Source: Neptunicoccus cionae
GTDB taxonomy: Bacteria > Pseudomonadota > Alphaproteobacteria > Rhodobacterales > Rhodobacteraceae
Assembly (NCBI RefSeq): GCF_014643735.1
Contig: NZ_BMKA01000002.1
Span: 558,001 to 622,000, forward strand
Reading direction: 5' to 3'
DNA length: 64,000 nt
In this document: positions 1 through 8,998 of the stretch, piece by piece
How positions within the stretch are numbered: the stretch's first letter is position 1
Layout: each line of letters starts with the position of its first letter
Notes under the pieces: model-generated
Seen by the model: only the letters and a program-made list of their open reading frames with translations
What the model was told of the DNA's origin: nothing
The model's database searches: none
Made by a program: the position numbers and the translations under genes

Positions 1-30
1 CAAACAAGCACTGTGCAGAGGAGGATCACC

Positions 31-1149
31 ATGCTTATCGGTTGCCCGAAAGAGATCAAAAATCAGGAATACCGCGTCGGGGTTACACCTTCCGCCGCAC
101 TAGAGGCCATTTCCCGCGGCCACTCCGTTATCATCGAAACCAACGCCGGTATCGGCGCCGGCTTTCCAGATGAAGCCTACACAAACGTCGGCGCCGAGAT
201 CGTCAGCACCGCCGAAGAAATCTTTGCCCGCGCCGAGATGGTCGTAAAGGTTAAAGAACCCCAACCCGCAGAGCGCAAGCAACTGCGCGAAGGTCAAATC
301 CTCTACACCTATCTACACCTCGCCCCCGACCCTGCCCAGACCCAAGATCTTCTGGATAGCGGCGTGACAGCGATTGCCTATGAAACCGTAACCGACAATC
401 GCGGCGGCCTGCCATTGCTGGCCCCGATGTCCGAAGTCGCCGGACGTCTGGCGCCACAAACCGGATCGTGGGCTTTGCAGAAAGCCAATGGCGGCAGTGG
501 CGTTCTGTTGGGCGGCGTGCCCGGTGTGCGCCCTGCGAATGTTGCGATCATCGGCGGTGGTGTTGTTGGCACCGCAGCAGCCCGTGTGGCTGTCGGCATG
601 GGCGCGAATGTGACCGTGCTCGACCGTTCGGTTCCACGCCTGTCCTATCTGGATGATGTATTTATGGGGCGTTTGACCACGCAATATTCCGATCAGGGTG
701 CGATGGCAGAACTGCTGCCCCGCGTCGATATGGTGATCGGCGCGGTTCTTATTCCCGGTGCTGCGGCCCCCAAACTGATCAGCCGCGACCAACTTGGCCT
801 GATGAAACCCGGTTCGGTTTTGGTGGATGTGGCGATTGACCAAGGCGGCTGCTTTGAGACCTCAAAGGCGACCACCCATGATGAACCGATTTATGAGGTC
901 GATGGCATTGTGCATTACTGCGTGGCCAATATGCCGGGCGCAGTGGCGCGGACCTCGACCATCGCGCTTGGGAACGCCACCGTCCCCCACATGCTGGCCC
1001 TCGCTGATAAGGGTTGGCGGCAGGCCTGCGAGGACGACGAGAACCTGATGAACGGGTTAAACACCCATGCAGGCAAGCTCACCTACTACGCCGTGGGCAA
1101 GGCCCTTGGGATTGATGTAGTGTCCCCGAAAATGGCGATGAAACTGTAA
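31..1149 (+). CDS. ald: Alanine dehydrogenase
   Basis: Catalyses reversible NAD-dependent deamination of L-alanine to pyruvate and ammonia in the cytoplasm. The 372-residue product has the usual length for the family. Its N-terminus MLIGCPKEIK is typical of Ald, the substrate lysine lies in KVKEPQ and the catalytic histidine in YLHLAPD, and the NAD-binding glycine motif is IIGGGVVGTAAARVA in the middle of the protein. An upstream in-frame ATG at 13 exists, but GAGGA at 21-25 places the start at ATG 31 and the family N-terminus agrees. The gene is followed by a strong hairpin terminator. The region upstream lies outside the window, so its promoter and usual Lrp-type regulator cannot be judged. 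Confidence 0.96.
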   Translation: MLIGCPKEIKNQEYRVGVTPSAALEAISRGHSVIIETNAGIGAGFPDEAYTNVGAEIVSTAEEIFARAEMVVKVKEPQPAERKQLREGQILYTYLHLAPDPAQTQDLLDSGVTAIAYETVTDNRGGLPLLAPMSEVAGRLAPQTGSWALQKANGGSGVLLGGVPGVRPANVAIIGGGVVGTAAARVAVGMGANVTVLDRSVPRLSYLDDVFMGRLTTQYSDQGAMAELLPRVDMVIGAVLIPGAAAPKLISRDQLGLMKPGSVLVDVAIDQGGCFETSKATTHDEPIYEVDGIVHYCVANMPGAVARTSTIALGNATVPHMLALADKGWRQACEDDENLMNGLNTHAGKLTYYAVGKALGIDVVSPKMAMKL

Positions 1150-1164
1150 TAAGCAAAGCCGACA

Positions 1165-1191
1165 GAAAACCCGCCTCTCCGGCGGGTTTTC
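1165..1191. terminator. Bidirectional intrinsic terminator between ald and mscL
   Basis: GAAAACCCGCC and GGCGGGTTTTC form a perfect 11-bp stem around a TCTCC loop. The A and T tracts at the stem base serve both the rightward ald transcript and the leftward mscL transcript. Confidence 0.85.
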
Positions 1192-1214
1192 TCGTTTTAA
1201 GTGTACCGCTTGCG

Positions 1215-1649
1215 TTATTTCTGTTGAAGCGAATCGCGGATTTGAAGCAGCACTTCCAGTTCGGACGGACCAGCAGGCGCCGCCTCTTCCGCTGGCATTT
1301 CGTCTTTTTTAGCAGCGGCTTCTTTCACTTTGTTGACCGTACGCACCAGCTGGAACACAACAAAAGCAATGATCAGGAAATTGATCACGGCCATCATGAA
1401 CGATCCGTAAGCAAAAACGGCGGCCCCCGCCTCGCGTGCTTCTGCAAGGCTCTCATAAGTGCCATCGCCGCTTAGGATGATGAACTGGTTTGTGAAGTCC
1501 ACGCCGCCGGTAAACAGCCCGATAAACGGGTTGATCAGATCATCCACCATAGATTTTACGATGGCGGTAAAGGCCGCGCCAATAATAATCCCGACGGCCA
1601 TATCCATAACATTGCCGCGGGCGATAAAGTTTCTAAATTCTTTTAACAT
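1215..1649 (-). CDS. mscL: Large-conductance mechanosensitive channel MscL
   Basis: Pentameric inner-membrane channel that opens under membrane tension to release solutes during hypo-osmotic shock. The 144-residue protein begins [20 protein letters not shown], the conserved N-terminal helix and start of TM1, followed by [11 protein letters not shown], a periplasmic loop, TM2 around [16 protein letters not shown], and a charged cytoplasmic helix. The open frame extends 22 codons further upstream, but the family N-terminus and GGGGA just upstream support ATG 1649. The gene lies downstream of pheT on the same strand but is separated by a terminator hairpin, so it is probably its own unit. Confidence 0.95.
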   Translation of the reverse strand: MLKEFRNFIARGNVMDMAVGIIIGAAFTAIVKSMVDDLINPFIGLFTGGVDFTNQFIILSGDGTYESLAEAREAGAAVFAYGSFMMAVINFLIIAFVVFQLVRTVNKVKEAAAKKDEMPAEEAAPAGPSELEVLLQIRDSLQQK

Positions 1650-1730
1650 ACTGTCCCCGTTTGTTTTTTCTTTACTGAGCACTTGTTTGTCAGAAAGGTA
1701 TACTACGAACGGCAAGTATTTCTATCGAGA

Positions 1731-1758
1731 AAAGGCCCGAACACAAGTTCGAGCCTTT
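1731..1758 (-). terminator. Terminator downstream of pheT
   Basis: On the minus strand AAAGGC-T-CGAAC, a TTGT loop and GTTCG-G-GCCTTT form a 12-bp stem with one mismatch, followed by further T residues. It lies 25 bases after the pheT stop. Confidence 0.7.
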
Positions 1759-1783
1759 AATATGTCTTGCAGTCTGAAGAAGA

Positions 1784-4192
1784 CTAACCGCGCAGCACGC
1801 CGCCGGTGGCCTTGCTGACCTTATCAATGATCTTGGCAGAGACCGCCTCAATATCCTTGTCGGTCAGGGTCGCGTCCTTGGGCTGCAGGCGCACGGTGAT
1901 CGCGACGGACTTCTTACCCTCGCCCATCTGTGCTTCGGCCTTTGTACCGCTGAACAGGTCAAACACGGAAGCGTCCGAAATCAACGCCTTGTCCGCGCCT
2001 TTCGCCGCATTCAGCAGGGTCAAAACCTCTACCTTATCGTCCACAACAAAGGCGAAATCCCGATCAACCGCTTGCAGATCCGAGAAGTTCAGCGCGCTGC
2101 GTGTCGTGGTTTTCTTCTTGGGGAACGGCGGCTTGGCGATATGGACGGCAAACGCCACAGCCGGACCTTTGACGCCCATTGCGTTCAGCACTTTGGGGTG
2201 GATTTCACCGAAGCCGGCCAGCACATTCTTAGGACCAAGCGACAGTTTCCCCGAACGTCCAGGATGCCACCAGTTGTTCGCACCGCGCAGCACCATCAAT
2301 TTGTCCGGCGCACCGATAGCCGATAGAACCGCCTCGGCATCCGCCTTGGCATCATAGGTGTCTACAGCACGGCGCGCACCAAATGGATCGCGCGGGCCGG
2401 TGTGACCCACCAGCAAACCCGTTGCCAGCACTTCTTGTTCTTCAGGTTCACCCCCATGAAAAACCGGACCCACTTCAAACAGGGCCATATCCGCGATGCC
2501 GCGGGCCTGATTGCGCGCCGCCGCCGCCAGCAGACCAGGCAGCAAAGACGGGCGCATGTGGCTAAGGTCCGCACTGATCGGATTGCCCAACATCACCGCA
2601 TCAGTGCCGCCGCCGAACAGTTCGGCGCTGGCTTTGTCGATGAAGGAATAGGTCACGCATTCATTATAACCGAGCGCGGCCACCGTGCGCCGCGCCAGCG
2701 ACTCGCGCTTTTGCATCGGCGTCAGGATCGGTTTTTGAACGCCGGTCGCACGGCGCATCGGTTTAGGTTCCAGCTTGGTCAGCGATGCAATCCGCGCCAC
2801 TTCTTCCACCAGATCCGCAGAGCCAAGCACATCAGGACGCCAAGTCGGCGGCGTCACCTGATCGCCCTCAACCCCAAAGCCGAGCGCTTTTAGCGTTGCA
2901 ACTTGAGTTTCAGCCGGAATTTCCATCCCGACAAGGCTTTGCACACGGTCGGTGTCCAGTTTGTACTGACGGGACACATCCGGCACGGCACCGGCCACAA
3001 CCACTTCGGAAGCCTCACCACCACAATGATCAAGGATCATCTTAACCGCATGATCCAGACCGTCCGGTGTAAAGGCAGGATCAACACCCCGTTCAAACCG
3101 GTAACGGGCATCCGAATTGATCTTCAACTTGCGTCCGGTAACGGCGATTTCGGTTGGCGTCCAATAGGCGCTTTCTACGAAAACATTGACCGTATCCTCG
3201 GTACAACCCGTTTCAGCCCCGCCCATGATACCGGCAATGCTTTCAGGGCCGTTATCATCAGAGATAACCATCATGCCCGCATCCAGACTGTACTCCTTGT
3301 CGTCCAGCGCGGTCAGGCTCTCGCCCCCTTTGGCGCGATGCACCCGCAGATTTCCAACCACTTTATCCGCATCGAACACGTGCAACGGGCGGTTCTGGTC
3401 CATCGTAAAGAAGTTGGTCACATCCACCAGCATGGAAATCGGGCGCAGGCCAACGGCTTTCAACAAGGATTGCAGCCATTCCGGTGATGGCCCGTTTTTC
3501 ACACCTTTGATCAGACGGCCATAAAACACCGGACAGCCGTCCAGCGTGTCATCGTCAATCGACACAGAAACAGGGCTGTCAAAGCTGCCTTTTATTTCCG
3601 GCGTCGGAACGGGCTTCAGCGTGCCAAGCCCCCGCGCGGCCAGATCCCGCGCAATGCCCCGCACACCCAGCGCATCCGGACGGTTCGGCGTAATGGCAAT
3701 CTCGATCATCGGGTCGATCTTTTCAGGCTGGTTCGCTGCCAGCCAGTCTACGAACTTCGATCCAACCGCCGGTTCGCCCGTCAGTTCGATAATCCCGTCA
3801 TGTTCCTCGGACAGTTCCAGCTCCCGCTCTGAGGCCATCATGCCAAAGCTCTCCACTCCGCGAATTTTGCCAACGCCGATTGTCGTATCAATCCCCGGCA
3901 CATACATACCCGGTTTACACAGAACCACACGGATACCGGCCCGCGCGTTTGGCGCACCGCAAATGATCTGCTGCACACCATCGTCGGTTTCCACCTGACA
4001 GACCCGCAGCTTGTCCGCATCAGGGTGCTTTTCAGCCTCTTTCACAAAAGCGACCGTAAAATCCTTCAGCTTGTCCAAAGGGTTCACGACGTCTTCCACT
4101 TCCAACCCCAAATCGGTCAGTGCGTAGAGAATGTCATCCAACGGTGCATCTGTGTCCAAGTGATGCTTTAGCCAAGACAAAGTGAATTTCAT
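1784..4192 (-). CDS. pheT: Phenylalanyl-tRNA synthetase beta subunit
   Basis: Beta subunit of the (alpha-beta)2 cytoplasmic enzyme that charges tRNA-Phe. The 802-residue product matches the family length. It starts MKFTLSWLKHHL, then a tRNA-binding OB domain (about residues 40-150, containing DADKLRVCQV and QIICGAPNAR), the B3/B4 and B5 domains, the inactive synthetase core, and a C-terminal anticodon-binding FDX-ACB domain. The open frame continues 108 codons upstream, but that segment has no family resemblance and overlaps the divergent regulatory region, so ATG 4192 is chosen. Unusually, pheS is not immediately upstream: a two-gene opposite-strand insert separates them, so pheT must use a promoter in 4193-4360 or long read-through. 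Confidence 0.96.
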   Translation of the reverse strand: MKFTLSWLKHHLDTDAPLDDILYALTDLGLEVEDVVNPLDKLKDFTVAFVKEAEKHPDADKLRVCQVETDDGVQQIICGAPNARAGIRVVLCKPGMYVPGIDTTIGVGKIRGVESFGMMASERELELSEEHDGIIELTGEPAVGSKFVDWLAANQPEKIDPMIEIAITPNRPDALGVRGIARDLAARGLGTLKPVPTPEIKGSFDSPVSVSIDDDTLDGCPVFYGRLIKGVKNGPSPEWLQSLLKAVGLRPISMLVDVTNFFTMDQNRPLHVFDADKVVGNLRVHRAKGGESLTALDDKEYSLDAGMMVISDDNGPESIAGIMGGAETGCTEDTVNVFVESAYWTPTEIAVTGRKLKINSDARYRFERGVDPAFTPDGLDHAVKMILDHCGGEASEVVVAGAVPDVSRQYKLDTDRVQSLVGMEIPAETQVATLKALGFGVEGDQVTPPTWRPDVLGSADLVEEVARIASLTKLEPKPMRRATGVQKPILTPMQKRESLARRTVAALGYNECVTYSFIDKASAELFGGGTDAVMLGNPISADLSHMRPSLLPGLLAAAARNQARGIADMALFEVGPVFHGGEPEEQEVLATGLLVGHTGPRDPFGARRAVDTYDAKADAEAVLSAIGAPDKLMVLRGANNWWHPGRSGKLSLGPKNVLAGFGEIHPKVLNAMGVKGPAVAFAVHIAKPPFPKKKTTTRSALNFSDLQAVDRDFAFVVDDKVEVLTLLNAAKGADKALISDASVFDLFSGTKAEAQMGEGKKSVAITVRLQPKDATLTDKDIEAVSAKIIDKVSKATGGVLRG

Positions 4193-4293
4193 CGGTTCGT
4201 GTCCATTAACTCGTGTACCGCGTTCGAATAGCCCAAAGCCCCCCGAAATAAAAGGCCGAACGTCGTGCGCAACCGCGCAGAGTCGCAAATATG

Positions 4294-4333
4294 AAACCAA
4301 ATGGTATTGCAACTTAAGAAACCTTTTGGTATT
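4294..4333 (+). promoter_or_regulatory. Tandem operator-like repeats upstream of the ArsR gene
   Basis: Two 15-base copies, AAACCAAATGGTATT (4294-4308) and AAACCTTTTGGTATT (4319-4333), agree at 12 of 15 positions and are spaced 25 bases start to start. Each is itself an inverted repeat (ACC-N4-GGT). They end 28 bases before the regulator start, in the shared pheT/arsR intergenic region, and look like autoregulatory operators for an ArsR dimer. Confidence 0.5.
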
Positions 4334-4360
4334 ACGTCCTAAGGAACACAGGACAGGCTC

Positions 4361-4699
4361 GTGCAAACACATCAAACCATTAACCCTCAATCCACTTTCC
4401 GCGCTCTGGCAGATCCCACAAGACGGGACATCCTTTTGCTGCTTCGAGCTAAAGACCTGTCTATCGCAGAGGTCGCTGGAAACTTCGACATGACCCGCGC
4501 AGCTGTCAAAAAACACCTTCGGGTTCTAGAGGAAGGGCGGCTTATTTCCGTCACCCCGCAGGGACGCGAACGCATTAACCACCTTGAACCGGCGGCACTG
4601 AAGGCCGTGTCTGATTGGGTCTCCTTCTTTGATGAATTTTGGGATGCCCGCCTCACCGCGCTATCAAGCGCTATTGCCAAAGATTGGAATCCCGAATGA
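4361..4699 (+). CDS. ArsR/SmtB-family winged-helix regulator
   Basis: Small DNA-binding repressor of 112 residues. The winged-helix signature is clear: FRALADPTRRDILLLL opens the domain, the recognition helix lies in MTRAAVKKHLRVLEE, and the wing follows at GRLISVTPQGRERI. There is no obvious Cys/His metal site, which fits the ArsR subgroup that is encoded with AHSA1 (SRPBCC) proteins rather than metal-responsive members. Its stop overlaps the start of the next gene as ATGA, so the two are translationally coupled. Tandem repeats just upstream suggest autoregulation. The pair sits on the opposite strand between pheS and pheT. Confidence 0.88.
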   Translation: MQTHQTINPQSTFRALADPTRRDILLLLRAKDLSIAEVAGNFDMTRAAVKKHLRVLEEGRLISVTPQGRERINHLEPAALKAVSDWVSFFDEFWDARLTALSSAIAKDWNPE

Positions 4700-5118
4700 C
4701 GACCGTGGAAAAAACAGTGTTCTTCGCCGCGCCCCCTGAAGTAGTCTGGACCTATCTGACAGACGCAAAAAAACTTGGAACATGGTATCATCCAGCAGCC
4801 CGTGACCTTGAAGCGGGAAGCGATTACCAACTCCTGACCACGGCGGATGATGGCAGCAAGACGTCCCTGATCACCGGTCGCGTGTTAGAGATGGACGCGC
4901 CGAACCACCTCGTGACCACATTTGTGATCGGCCCTTTTGAGGGGCGCGAAACCACACTAACATGGACTTTAAGCGACGTTAACGGCGGCACTCGTCTGCA
5001 TCTGAAACACGCAGGAATTGACACAGCCGCGGGCGATGCCGCGTTACCCCTGTTTCAGGCGCTTGATAAAGGTTGGGACGAACACTTTGCCAAATTGCGT
5101 GATGTGGCAACCGCCTAG
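4696..5118 (+). CDS. AHSA1 / SRPBCC-domain protein
   Basis: A 140-residue single-domain START/Bet v 1-like protein of the activator-of-Hsp90-ATPase homology group. MTTVEKTVFFAAPPEVVWTY, YLTDAKKLGTWY and the C-terminal GWDEHFAKLRDV are typical of this fold, which has a deep hydrophobic ligand pocket; the ligand is not known. The chosen ATG overlaps the stop of the ArsR gene (ATGA), and an upstream in-frame ATG at 4639 would lie inside that gene. Such ArsR-AHSA1 pairs are common, and the regulator is usually assumed to control its partner. The specific role here cannot be inferred. Confidence 0.85.
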   Translation: MTTVEKTVFFAAPPEVVWTYLTDAKKLGTWYHPAARDLEAGSDYQLLTTADDGSKTSLITGRVLEMDAPNHLVTTFVIGPFEGRETTLTWTLSDVNGGTRLHLKHAGIDTAAGDAALPLFQALDKGWDEHFAKLRDVATA

Positions 5119-5140
5119 CGAAGCGGTGTATCAAACCAGA

Positions 5141-5176
5141 AAGGCCGCCTATCCTATGGGACAAGCGGCCTTTTTT
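5141..5176. terminator. Terminator between the AHSA1 gene and pheS
   Basis: AAGGCCGC (5141-5148) pairs with GCGGCCTT (5165-5172) around a 16-base loop and continues into T residues on the plus strand. It serves convergent genes. Confidence 0.75.
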
Positions 5177-5181
5177 ATGTC

Positions 5182-6264
5182 TTAACGGTTCACGCCAGCA
5201 TGAATGCTTGGTTGGTCCAGACAGGCAAACCCGTAGTGGCGCAGCCAGCGCAGATCGCTGTCAAAGAAGGCGCGCAGATCGGGGATGCCGTATTTCAGCA
5301 TGGCCAGACGGTCGATCCCCATGCCGAAAGCAAAGCCCTGCCATTCGTCAGGATCTACTCCGGCAGAGCGCAGCACATGGGGGTGTACCATGCCGGAACC
5401 AAGCACCTCCATCCAGCCGTCACCTTCCCCGATACGCAGTTGCCCGTCGACCCAAGAACACTGAATGTCCACCTCGGCAGAAGGCTCTGTAAACGGGAAA
5501 TGGGACGCACGGAACCGCGTCTTAATCCCGTCGAGATCGAAGAACGCGGCGAAAAATTCTTCCAGAACCCATTTCAGGTTCGCCATCGAAATATCCTTAT
5601 CGATGGCGAGTCCTTCGATCTGGTGGAACATCGGCGTATGGGTCTGGTCGTAATCAGCGCGATACACACGGCCCGGCGCAATGATGCGGCAAGGCACGCC
5701 GTGCTTTTCCATGTGGCGGATTTGCACGGGGCTGGTGTGGGTGCGCAACACATGGGGCGGACGATCATCGCTTTCGTCACGGTGCATATAGAACGTGTCA
5801 TGCTCCTGACGGGCGGGATGCTCCGGCGCGATGTTCAGCGCGTCAAAGTTATACCAGTCGCTTTCAATCTGCGGCCCTTCGGCCACGGAAAACCCCAGAT
5901 CGGCAAAGATCGCGGTGACTTCTTCAGTCACTTGGGACACCGGATGGATCGTGCCTTCACGGCGCGGACGCCCAGCAAGAGACACGTCGATCCACTCCGA
6001 TTGCAACCGCTCGTTCAGGGCGGCATCTTCCAAGGCTTCCTTCTTGGCCGCCAGTGCAGAGTTGATCTCGTTCTTCAGCGCGTTCAGCGCAGGACCAGCC
6101 ACCTGACGCTCATCCGGCGTCATCTTGCCCAGCTCGCGCATTTTAAGGGAAACTTCACCCTTCTTGCCCACAGCAGCGAGACGCAGTTCTTCTAGCGCGG
6201 AATCATCCGCGGCCTCTGCTATCCCGCCAAGATATTTCGCCTTAACAGCGTCCAAACCGTCCAT
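5182..6264 (-). CDS. pheS: Phenylalanyl-tRNA synthetase alpha subunit
   Basis: Catalytic alpha subunit of PheRS (360 residues). Class II synthetase motifs are visible: motif 2 around [18 protein letters not shown], the region [16 protein letters not shown], and motif 3 [18 protein letters not shown]. The N-terminal coiled coil (about residues 1-85) precedes the core. It follows rplT on the same strand after about 190 bases that include a terminator-like hairpin, giving the usual rpmI-rplT-pheS order. pheT, normally the next gene, is displaced about 1 kb downstream by the ArsR-AHSA1 insert. Confidence 0.96.
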   Translation of the reverse strand: MDGLDAVKAKYLGGIAEAADDSALEELRLAAVGKKGEVSLKMRELGKMTPDERQVAGPALNALKNEINSALAAKKEALEDAALNERLQSEWIDVSLAGRPRREGTIHPVSQVTEEVTAIFADLGFSVAEGPQIESDWYNFDALNIAPEHPARQEHDTFYMHRDESDDRPPHVLRTHTSPVQIRHMEKHGVPCRIIAPGRVYRADYDQTHTPMFHQIEGLAIDKDISMANLKWVLEEFFAAFFDLDGIKTRFRASHFPFTEPSAEVDIQCSWVDGQLRIGEGDGWMEVLGSGMVHPHVLRSAGVDPDEWQGFAFGMGIDRLAMLKYGIPDLRAFFDSDLRWLRHYGFACLDQPSIHAGVNR

Positions 6265-6343
6265 CGACTGTATCCTTCAAACATTCGCCGCATGGCTACC
6301 ATATCGCCGGTTTTTTGCAACCCGACAGGCGCCATCCATTTTC

Positions 6344-6367
6344 TTCAAATATCCCCGCCGGAGGCCC
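6344..6367. repeat. Dispersed intergenic element, copy A (CAAATATCC core)
   Basis: TTCAAATATCCCCGCCGGAGG followed by CCCC lies between pheS and rplT. It shares CAAATATCC with copies near 17804 and 51136. From memory, GCCTCCGGCGGGGATATTT elements are frequent between genes of Rhodobacterales genomes; this was not checked. Confidence 0.5.
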
Positions 6368-6400
6368 CGAAACCATAGACAAAACCGGACCCGAACAAGA

Positions 6401-6432
6401 AAAAAGCCCCACACCAACGGTGCAGGGCTTTT
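6401..6432 (-). terminator. Terminator after rplT
   Basis: On the minus strand AAAAGCCCTGCACC, a short GTT loop and GGTGTGGGGCTTTTTT form a long hairpin with one mismatch and a six-T tail. It would partly separate rpmI-rplT from pheS and may act as an attenuator. Confidence 0.75.
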
Positions 6433-6455
6433 GAATTCTCAAAACCGAATGGCGC

Positions 6456-6818
6456 TTAGGCCATTGCACCTTTGGCTTGATCAACAATCGCGTTGAACGC
6501 TTCTGGTTCGTGAACGGCCAGATCAGCCAGAACCTTACGGTCAACTTCGATGCCAGCCAGAGACAGGCCATTGATAAACTTCGAGTATGTCAAAGCTTCG
6601 TCATGGGCGCGAACAGCGGCGTTGATCCGCTGGATCCACAATGCGCGGAAGTTCCGTTTCCGGTTTTTCCGGTCGCGGGTCGCGTATTGGTTTGCCTTGT
6701 CGACAGCCTGTGTTGCTGTGCGGAACGCGGTGGAGCGACGGCCGTAATAGCCTTTTGCCGCTTTGATAACTTTACGATGGCGAGCGTGGGACGCTGCGCC
6801 CCCTTTTACACGTGACAT
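6456..6818 (-). CDS. rplT: 50S ribosomal protein L20
   Basis: Early-binding 23S rRNA protein of the large subunit (120 residues, typical length). [20 protein letters not shown], the basic [16 protein letters not shown] segment and [18 protein letters not shown] are diagnostic. It starts 13 bases after the rpmI stop, so the two are cotranscribed. In many bacteria L20 represses its own operon by binding the leader RNA; I did not identify such a structure here. infC, the usual first gene, is not in the window next to it. Confidence 0.97.
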   Translation of the reverse strand: MSRVKGGAASHARHRKVIKAAKGYYGRRSTAFRTATQAVDKANQYATRDRKNRKRNFRALWIQRINAAVRAHDEALTYSKFINGLSLAGIEVDRKVLADLAVHEPEAFNAIVDQAKGAMA

Positions 6819-6831
6819 GGTTCAGATCTCC

Positions 6832-7032
6832 TTAGCGCGCGTATGGCATGTATGATTTCACGATATTCTCGTCCGCCTTGCACAATGTGGTTGTCCCACG
6901 TGCGTTGCGGATGAATTTACGCGAACGTTTGATCATGCCGTGGCGTTTGCCAGCCTGAGCAGCCAGAACGCGGCCAGTAGCCGTCACTTTAAAGCGCTTT
7001 TTGGCGCTTGATTTAGTCTTCATCTTGGGCAT
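6832..7032 (-). CDS. rpmI: 50S ribosomal protein L35
   Basis: Small basic ribosomal protein (66 residues) beginning [20 protein letters not shown] and containing [19 protein letters not shown]. The open frame reaches upstream to 7158, but the family always starts MPKMKTKS, fixing the start at 7032. First gene of the rpmI-rplT pair; the region upstream (7033-7167) should hold the promoter. Confidence 0.97.
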   Translation of the reverse strand: MPKMKTKSSAKKRFKVTATGRVLAAQAGKRHGMIKRSRKFIRNARGTTTLCKADENIVKSYMPYAR

Positions 7033-7167
7033 TTCCGTCTCCAGTCTAGAAGTTGGTCGGACACGCGACTCGGCAGCCCTCCGGCCGGACGCGCAGTAGA
7101 AGCTGGCTTTTAGGCGTGGCTCCCCCCTATTGCAAGGGCAAAGATCACCCCACCTCAAAGGTTTTGA

Positions 7168-7389
7168 TTATTTCCACTCTGAAATCAGCCGGTAAACCGC
7201 CTCAGGCAGATCGGACGGGTCCCATTGGAAACCCGACAGCAGCCACCCCCAGAACAGCAGTCCGGCCCCCATAAGGAAGGCCAGAATACCGAACAGGGGC
7301 GAACGCTTCTCTACCATCGCATTGGTTATGCCGACCAGACTTAGAAGGACCAGAACCGTGCCACCAACAAGCTGGTAATCATAAGGCAT
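7168..7389 (-). CDS. Small two-TM membrane protein of unknown function
   Basis: A 73-residue protein that I do not recognise by name. It has two hydrophobic segments (about residues 7-24, VGGTVLVLLSLVGITNA, and 32-52, LFGILAFLMGAGLLFWGWLL) joined by a short charged turn (VEKRSP) and a polar tail ending LISEWK. It starts 12 bases after the pyk stop and so probably shares the pyk transcript. Codon use resembles its neighbours, and the clean start and close spacing support a real gene. Confidence 0.72.
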   Translation of the reverse strand: MPYDYQLVGGTVLVLLSLVGITNAMVEKRSPLFGILAFLMGAGLLFWGWLLSGFQWDPSDLPEAVYRLISEWK

Positions 7390-7401
7390 CGTTCGTCGCT
7401 C

Positions 7402-8850
7402 CTAGTCGTCTTCACTGCCAAAGATAAGCTTCTCCTGCACAGGCGCAACCCGCAGAATATTGGTTGATCCAGGCTGGTTGAAAGGCACACCAGCTGTCAC
7501 CACAATCTTGTCAGTGTCCTTGGCAAACTTGTAGTTCCGCGCAGCCCGCGCCGCGCTGACCACCGCCATTTTAAACCGGCCGACTTCGCTGGTTTCAACA
7601 CAATGCAGCCCCCAAACGAGGGTCAACTTCCGGGCTGTATTCACCAGCGGTGTCAGCGCAAGAATTGGCACTTGGGGACGTTCCCGTGCCGCCAGCATCG
7701 CTGTGGTGCCAGAATGGGTAAAGCAGCAGATCGCCTTAATATCCGTGGTTTCCGCCACTTCGCGCGCCGCGACCGTGATCGCCTCGGCTACGGATGTGCG
7801 CGATGCCGTACGAGAGGCCTCCAGAATCTGGCGGAATGTCGGATCAACTTCCACCTCTTCGGCGACATTGCTCATGGTGCGCACAGCTTCGACCGGATAG
7901 GCTCCCGCAGCCGATTCAGCCGAAAGCATCACCGCATCCGCGCCTTCATAGATGGCCGCAGCCACATCAGAGACCTCGGCCCGTGTCGGTAGAGGCGCTT
8001 CGATCATGCTCTCCATCATCTGCGTCGCCACGATTACCGGCTTACCAGCAGAACGACAGCGCCGTACCAGACGTTTTTGGATTGGCGGCACCTGGCTGAC
8101 CGGCAGTTCCACCCCGAGATCTCCGCGCGCTACCATGATACCGTCGCTTACTTCCAGAATGGACTCGAAAGACTTCACCGCCGCCGGTTTCTCGATCTTG
8201 GAAATCAGCGAGGCCCGCCCCGCTGCCAGTTCCCGCGCTTCCAGCACGTCCTCGGCCCGTTGCACAAAGGACAACGCCAGCCAATCCACGCCCAACTCGC
8301 ACACAAACTCCAGATCCGCGCGGTCCTTTTCGGACAAAGCAGCCAGCGGTAGCACCACATCCGGGACATTCACACCTTTGCGGTTGGAAATCTGGCCGCC
8401 GACGATGACTTTACATGTAGCATGATCCGAACCACATTCAGTGACTTCCAGACGGATCTTGCCATCGTTTACCAGCAGGGTAGAGCCAACCTCCAGCGCC
8501 TCGAAAATCTCGGTATGGGGCAAACACACACGACTGTTGTCACCGGGTGTTTCATCCAGATCGAACCGGAAAGAAGCGCCCTCCTCCAGCATTTCACCGT
8601 CGTCGCTGCCAAAGACACCACAGCGCAGCTTGGGGCCCTGCAAATCGGCAAGAATGCCGATCGGACGGCCGAGGTCACGTTCAATATCGCGGATGGTCTG
8701 GTGTTTCTCGCGAATTTCCTCATGAGAGCCGTGGCTCATGTTCAGGCGGAACACATCGGCCCCCGCCTCGAACAAAGCCCGGATCATGTCATAGGTTTCA
8801 GACGCAGGGCCCAGAGTGGCCACGATTTTTACGCTTCTCATCCGTCGCAT
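7402..8850 (-). CDS. pyk: Pyruvate kinase
   Basis: Transfers phosphate from phosphoenolpyruvate to ADP, the last step of glycolysis. The 482-residue product starts MRRMRSVKIVATLGPAS, followed by the barrel with NMSHGSHEE, the catalytic KIEKPAAV, the metal-binding MVARGDLGVELP and VATQMMESM, and a C-terminal regulatory domain. The frame extends 20 codons upstream, but AAGGA ahead of ATG 8850 and the family N-terminus decide the start. A small membrane-protein gene follows at 12 bases. Confidence 0.96.
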   Translation of the reverse strand: MRRMRSVKIVATLGPASETYDMIRALFEAGADVFRLNMSHGSHEEIREKHQTIRDIERDLGRPIGILADLQGPKLRCGVFGSDDGEMLEEGASFRFDLDETPGDNSRVCLPHTEIFEALEVGSTLLVNDGKIRLEVTECGSDHATCKVIVGGQISNRKGVNVPDVVLPLAALSEKDRADLEFVCELGVDWLALSFVQRAEDVLEARELAAGRASLISKIEKPAAVKSFESILEVSDGIMVARGDLGVELPVSQVPPIQKRLVRRCRSAGKPVIVATQMMESMIEAPLPTRAEVSDVAAAIYEGADAVMLSAESAAGAYPVEAVRTMSNVAEEVEVDPTFRQILEASRTASRTSVAEAITVAAREVAETTDIKAICCFTHSGTTAMLAARERPQVPILALTPLVNTARKLTLVWGLHCVETSEVGRFKMAVVSAARAARNYKFAKDTDKIVVTAGVPFNQPGSTNILRVAPVQEKLIFGSEDD

Positions 8851-8998
8851 TGTTTTATCCTTTTTCTTTGCGCATCTTCTATAGCAGGTTGTTTCGGGAT
8901 GTCTGCCCAAAACCTCATGGCAAATTAAACCCTCTGCTCTGGCCCTTTAGCCCGCTTGCGCGTATTTCTGGCGGTATCTTGGTATCAGGTATCTGTAT

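Noticed and set aside
5200-6195. A 331-codon plus-strand frame opposite pheS
   Set aside because: Antisense shadow of pheS; no plausible ribosome site or protein pattern.
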